Positions 63,386 through 64,000 of a stretch of DNA of 64,000 nucleotides are shown here, piece by piece (position 1 is the first letter of the stretch; the number at the start of each line of letters is the position of its first letter). A program made the position numbers and the translations under genes. The stretch is from positions 34,680-98,679 of the forward strand of contig CANJZQ010000005.1 in the NCBI GenBank assembly GCA_947479535.1, written 5' to 3'. A model generated the notes under the pieces. That model ran no database searches. It saw only the letters and a list, made by a program, of their open reading frames with translations, and had not been told where the DNA came from. Source of the DNA: Oligoflexales bacterium (GTDB lineage: Bacteria; Bdellovibrionota_B; Oligoflexia; Oligoflexales; RGVZ01).

Positions 63386-64000
63386 TGGATATGTCGAAAT
63401 ACGAATTTGGCGCGCAAAAAGCCCTTCATCAGGGACTGCAATACGCGCGCGGATTTGGTCATCCCCACTTCGAACCCGAACATGTGGCCCTCGCCATCGT
63501 CAAGCATGGCAAGGTCGGCCTTTCAAAGGAAGTTTCCGAACGACTGAAGGCGCACCTTGAGAGCCACCTTGCCAAAGTTCCGCGCATCTTTGGGTCGATC
63601 AAGATTGAATTTGGAAAGCGGCTATCTGGAGCCTTGGACCGGGCCGAGTCTTCTGTTGGGGGAAGCCCTGTTTCAGAAGCCGTCCTTTGGGACTCAATCT
63701 GCAAGCAGTCCACGGCGATCCTTAATTTTTTTGCAGGATTCAAGCAAACCAGGGTTGATGGTCGCGATTTTGTGCCGCTGTCTGACATCGACGCTGCCGG
63801 GCCGGCAAGCAAGGTTGCCCCCACAGCGAATACCGCCAGCGAACCAGACGTGAAGAAAGCGAAGGGCACAAAGGACGACAAGCCCGCTGCAAATTCTGAC
63901 GAATTCAAATTGAATTCATTTTTAAAGTCTTTCACCTCCGATCTGACAGAACTGGCCCAGAAAGGGGATCTCGATCCGGTCATCGGTCGTGATGCCGAGG
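63385..64000 (+). CDS. Second Clp/Hsp100-like ATPase, truncated by the window end
   Basis: This gene is absent from the ORF track because its stop lies outside the window. From the ATG overlapping the phosphatase stop, 205 stop-free codons read as a Clp-N-type domain (about 1-85: SKYEFGAQKALHQGLQYARG, FEPEHVALAIVK), a Lys/Asp/Ala-rich linker (about 130-165), and LTELAQKGDLDPVIGRDAE, the conserved sequence before the first AAA module. It could be ClpA, ClpB or TssH/ClpV type; the part seen cannot decide. It is co-transcribed with the phosphatase. Confidence 0.85.
   Translation, partial: MDMSKYEFGAQKALHQGLQYARGFGHPHFEPEHVALAIVKHGKVGLSKEVSERLKAHLESHLAKVPRIFGSIKIEFGKRLSGALDRAESSVGGSPVSEAVLWDSICKQSTAILNFFAGFKQTRVDGRDFVPLSDIDAAGPASKVAPTANTASEPDVKKAKGTKDDKPAANSDEFKLNSFLKSFTSDLTELAQKGDLDPVIGRDAE

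Overview
The window looks like chromosomal DNA of a Gram-negative, diderm bacterium. Evidence for this is lpxC, lspA, several outer-membrane beta-barrel proteins with signal peptides and C-terminal aromatic residues, and an Slt-type lytic transglycosylase. The mix of families (class II ribonucleotide reductase with NrdR-type boxes, RNase Y-like protein, scpA/scpB, many TPR proteins, FHA, FecR and SpoIIE-type signalling, DUF1844) suggests Bdellovibrionota/Oligoflexia or a related former 'deltaproteobacterial' lineage. That placement is inference. Nothing resembles a prophage, an IS element, a CRISPR array or an rRNA operon. Gene packing is very tight: many ATGA/GTGA overlaps, four convergent pairs with overlapping 3' ends, and head-to-head pairs with almost no intergenic space.

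Layout: 0-9.3 kb has a truncated multi-pass membrane sensor, ddl, a HAD phosphatase, an lspA-clp-slt run and a small helix-turn-helix protein. 9.3-19.9 kb has queA, a secreted unknown, a murein-peptide-amidase-like M14 peptidase, a SprT-like protein, a LuxE-LuxC fusion, and then scpA-scpB, a catalytically degenerate RsuA-family protein, a FAH-family enzyme and a small barrel protein. 19.9-24.4 kb has a repeat-rich spacer with a large near-palindrome, an SDR, a repeat protein, cardiolipin synthase, and tRNA-Lys and tRNA-Glu. 24.4-35.3 kb has recN, a metzincin, nrdJ with a promoter, paired NrdR-like boxes and DnaA boxes, and a lipoprotein/beta-barrel/FadL-like cluster. 35.4-41.9 kb has a TetR regulator starting a four-gene overlapping operon that ends in two apparently degenerate fatty-acid-enzyme-like proteins, then lpxC and a TPR protein. 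42-53.2 kb has a ComEC core, a zinc-ribbon membrane protein, dnaK, an SPFH-NfeD pair, a UDG-like remnant, a response-regulator/TPR protein, a TPR protein and an RNase Y-like protein. 53.3-55.9 kb has suhB, a secreted unknown, rpmI-rplT and tRNA-Leu. 55.8-64 kb is a signalling neighbourhood: double-FHA protein, DUF1844 protein, a FecR/outer-membrane/secreted-protein operon, a divergent membrane-bound SpoIIE phosphatase, and the start of a second Clp ATPase.

The most notable items are the nrdJ control region (a good sigma70-like promoter, two NrdR-like boxes exactly 32 bp apart and perfect DnaA boxes, one of them between the NrdR boxes), the LuxE-LuxC fusion, pseudoenzyme-like proteins in two otherwise orderly operons, the FecR/phosphatase/Clp locus, and coding sequences that overprint recN and a tRNA. 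Two genes cut by the window edges are absent from the ORF track and were read by hand.
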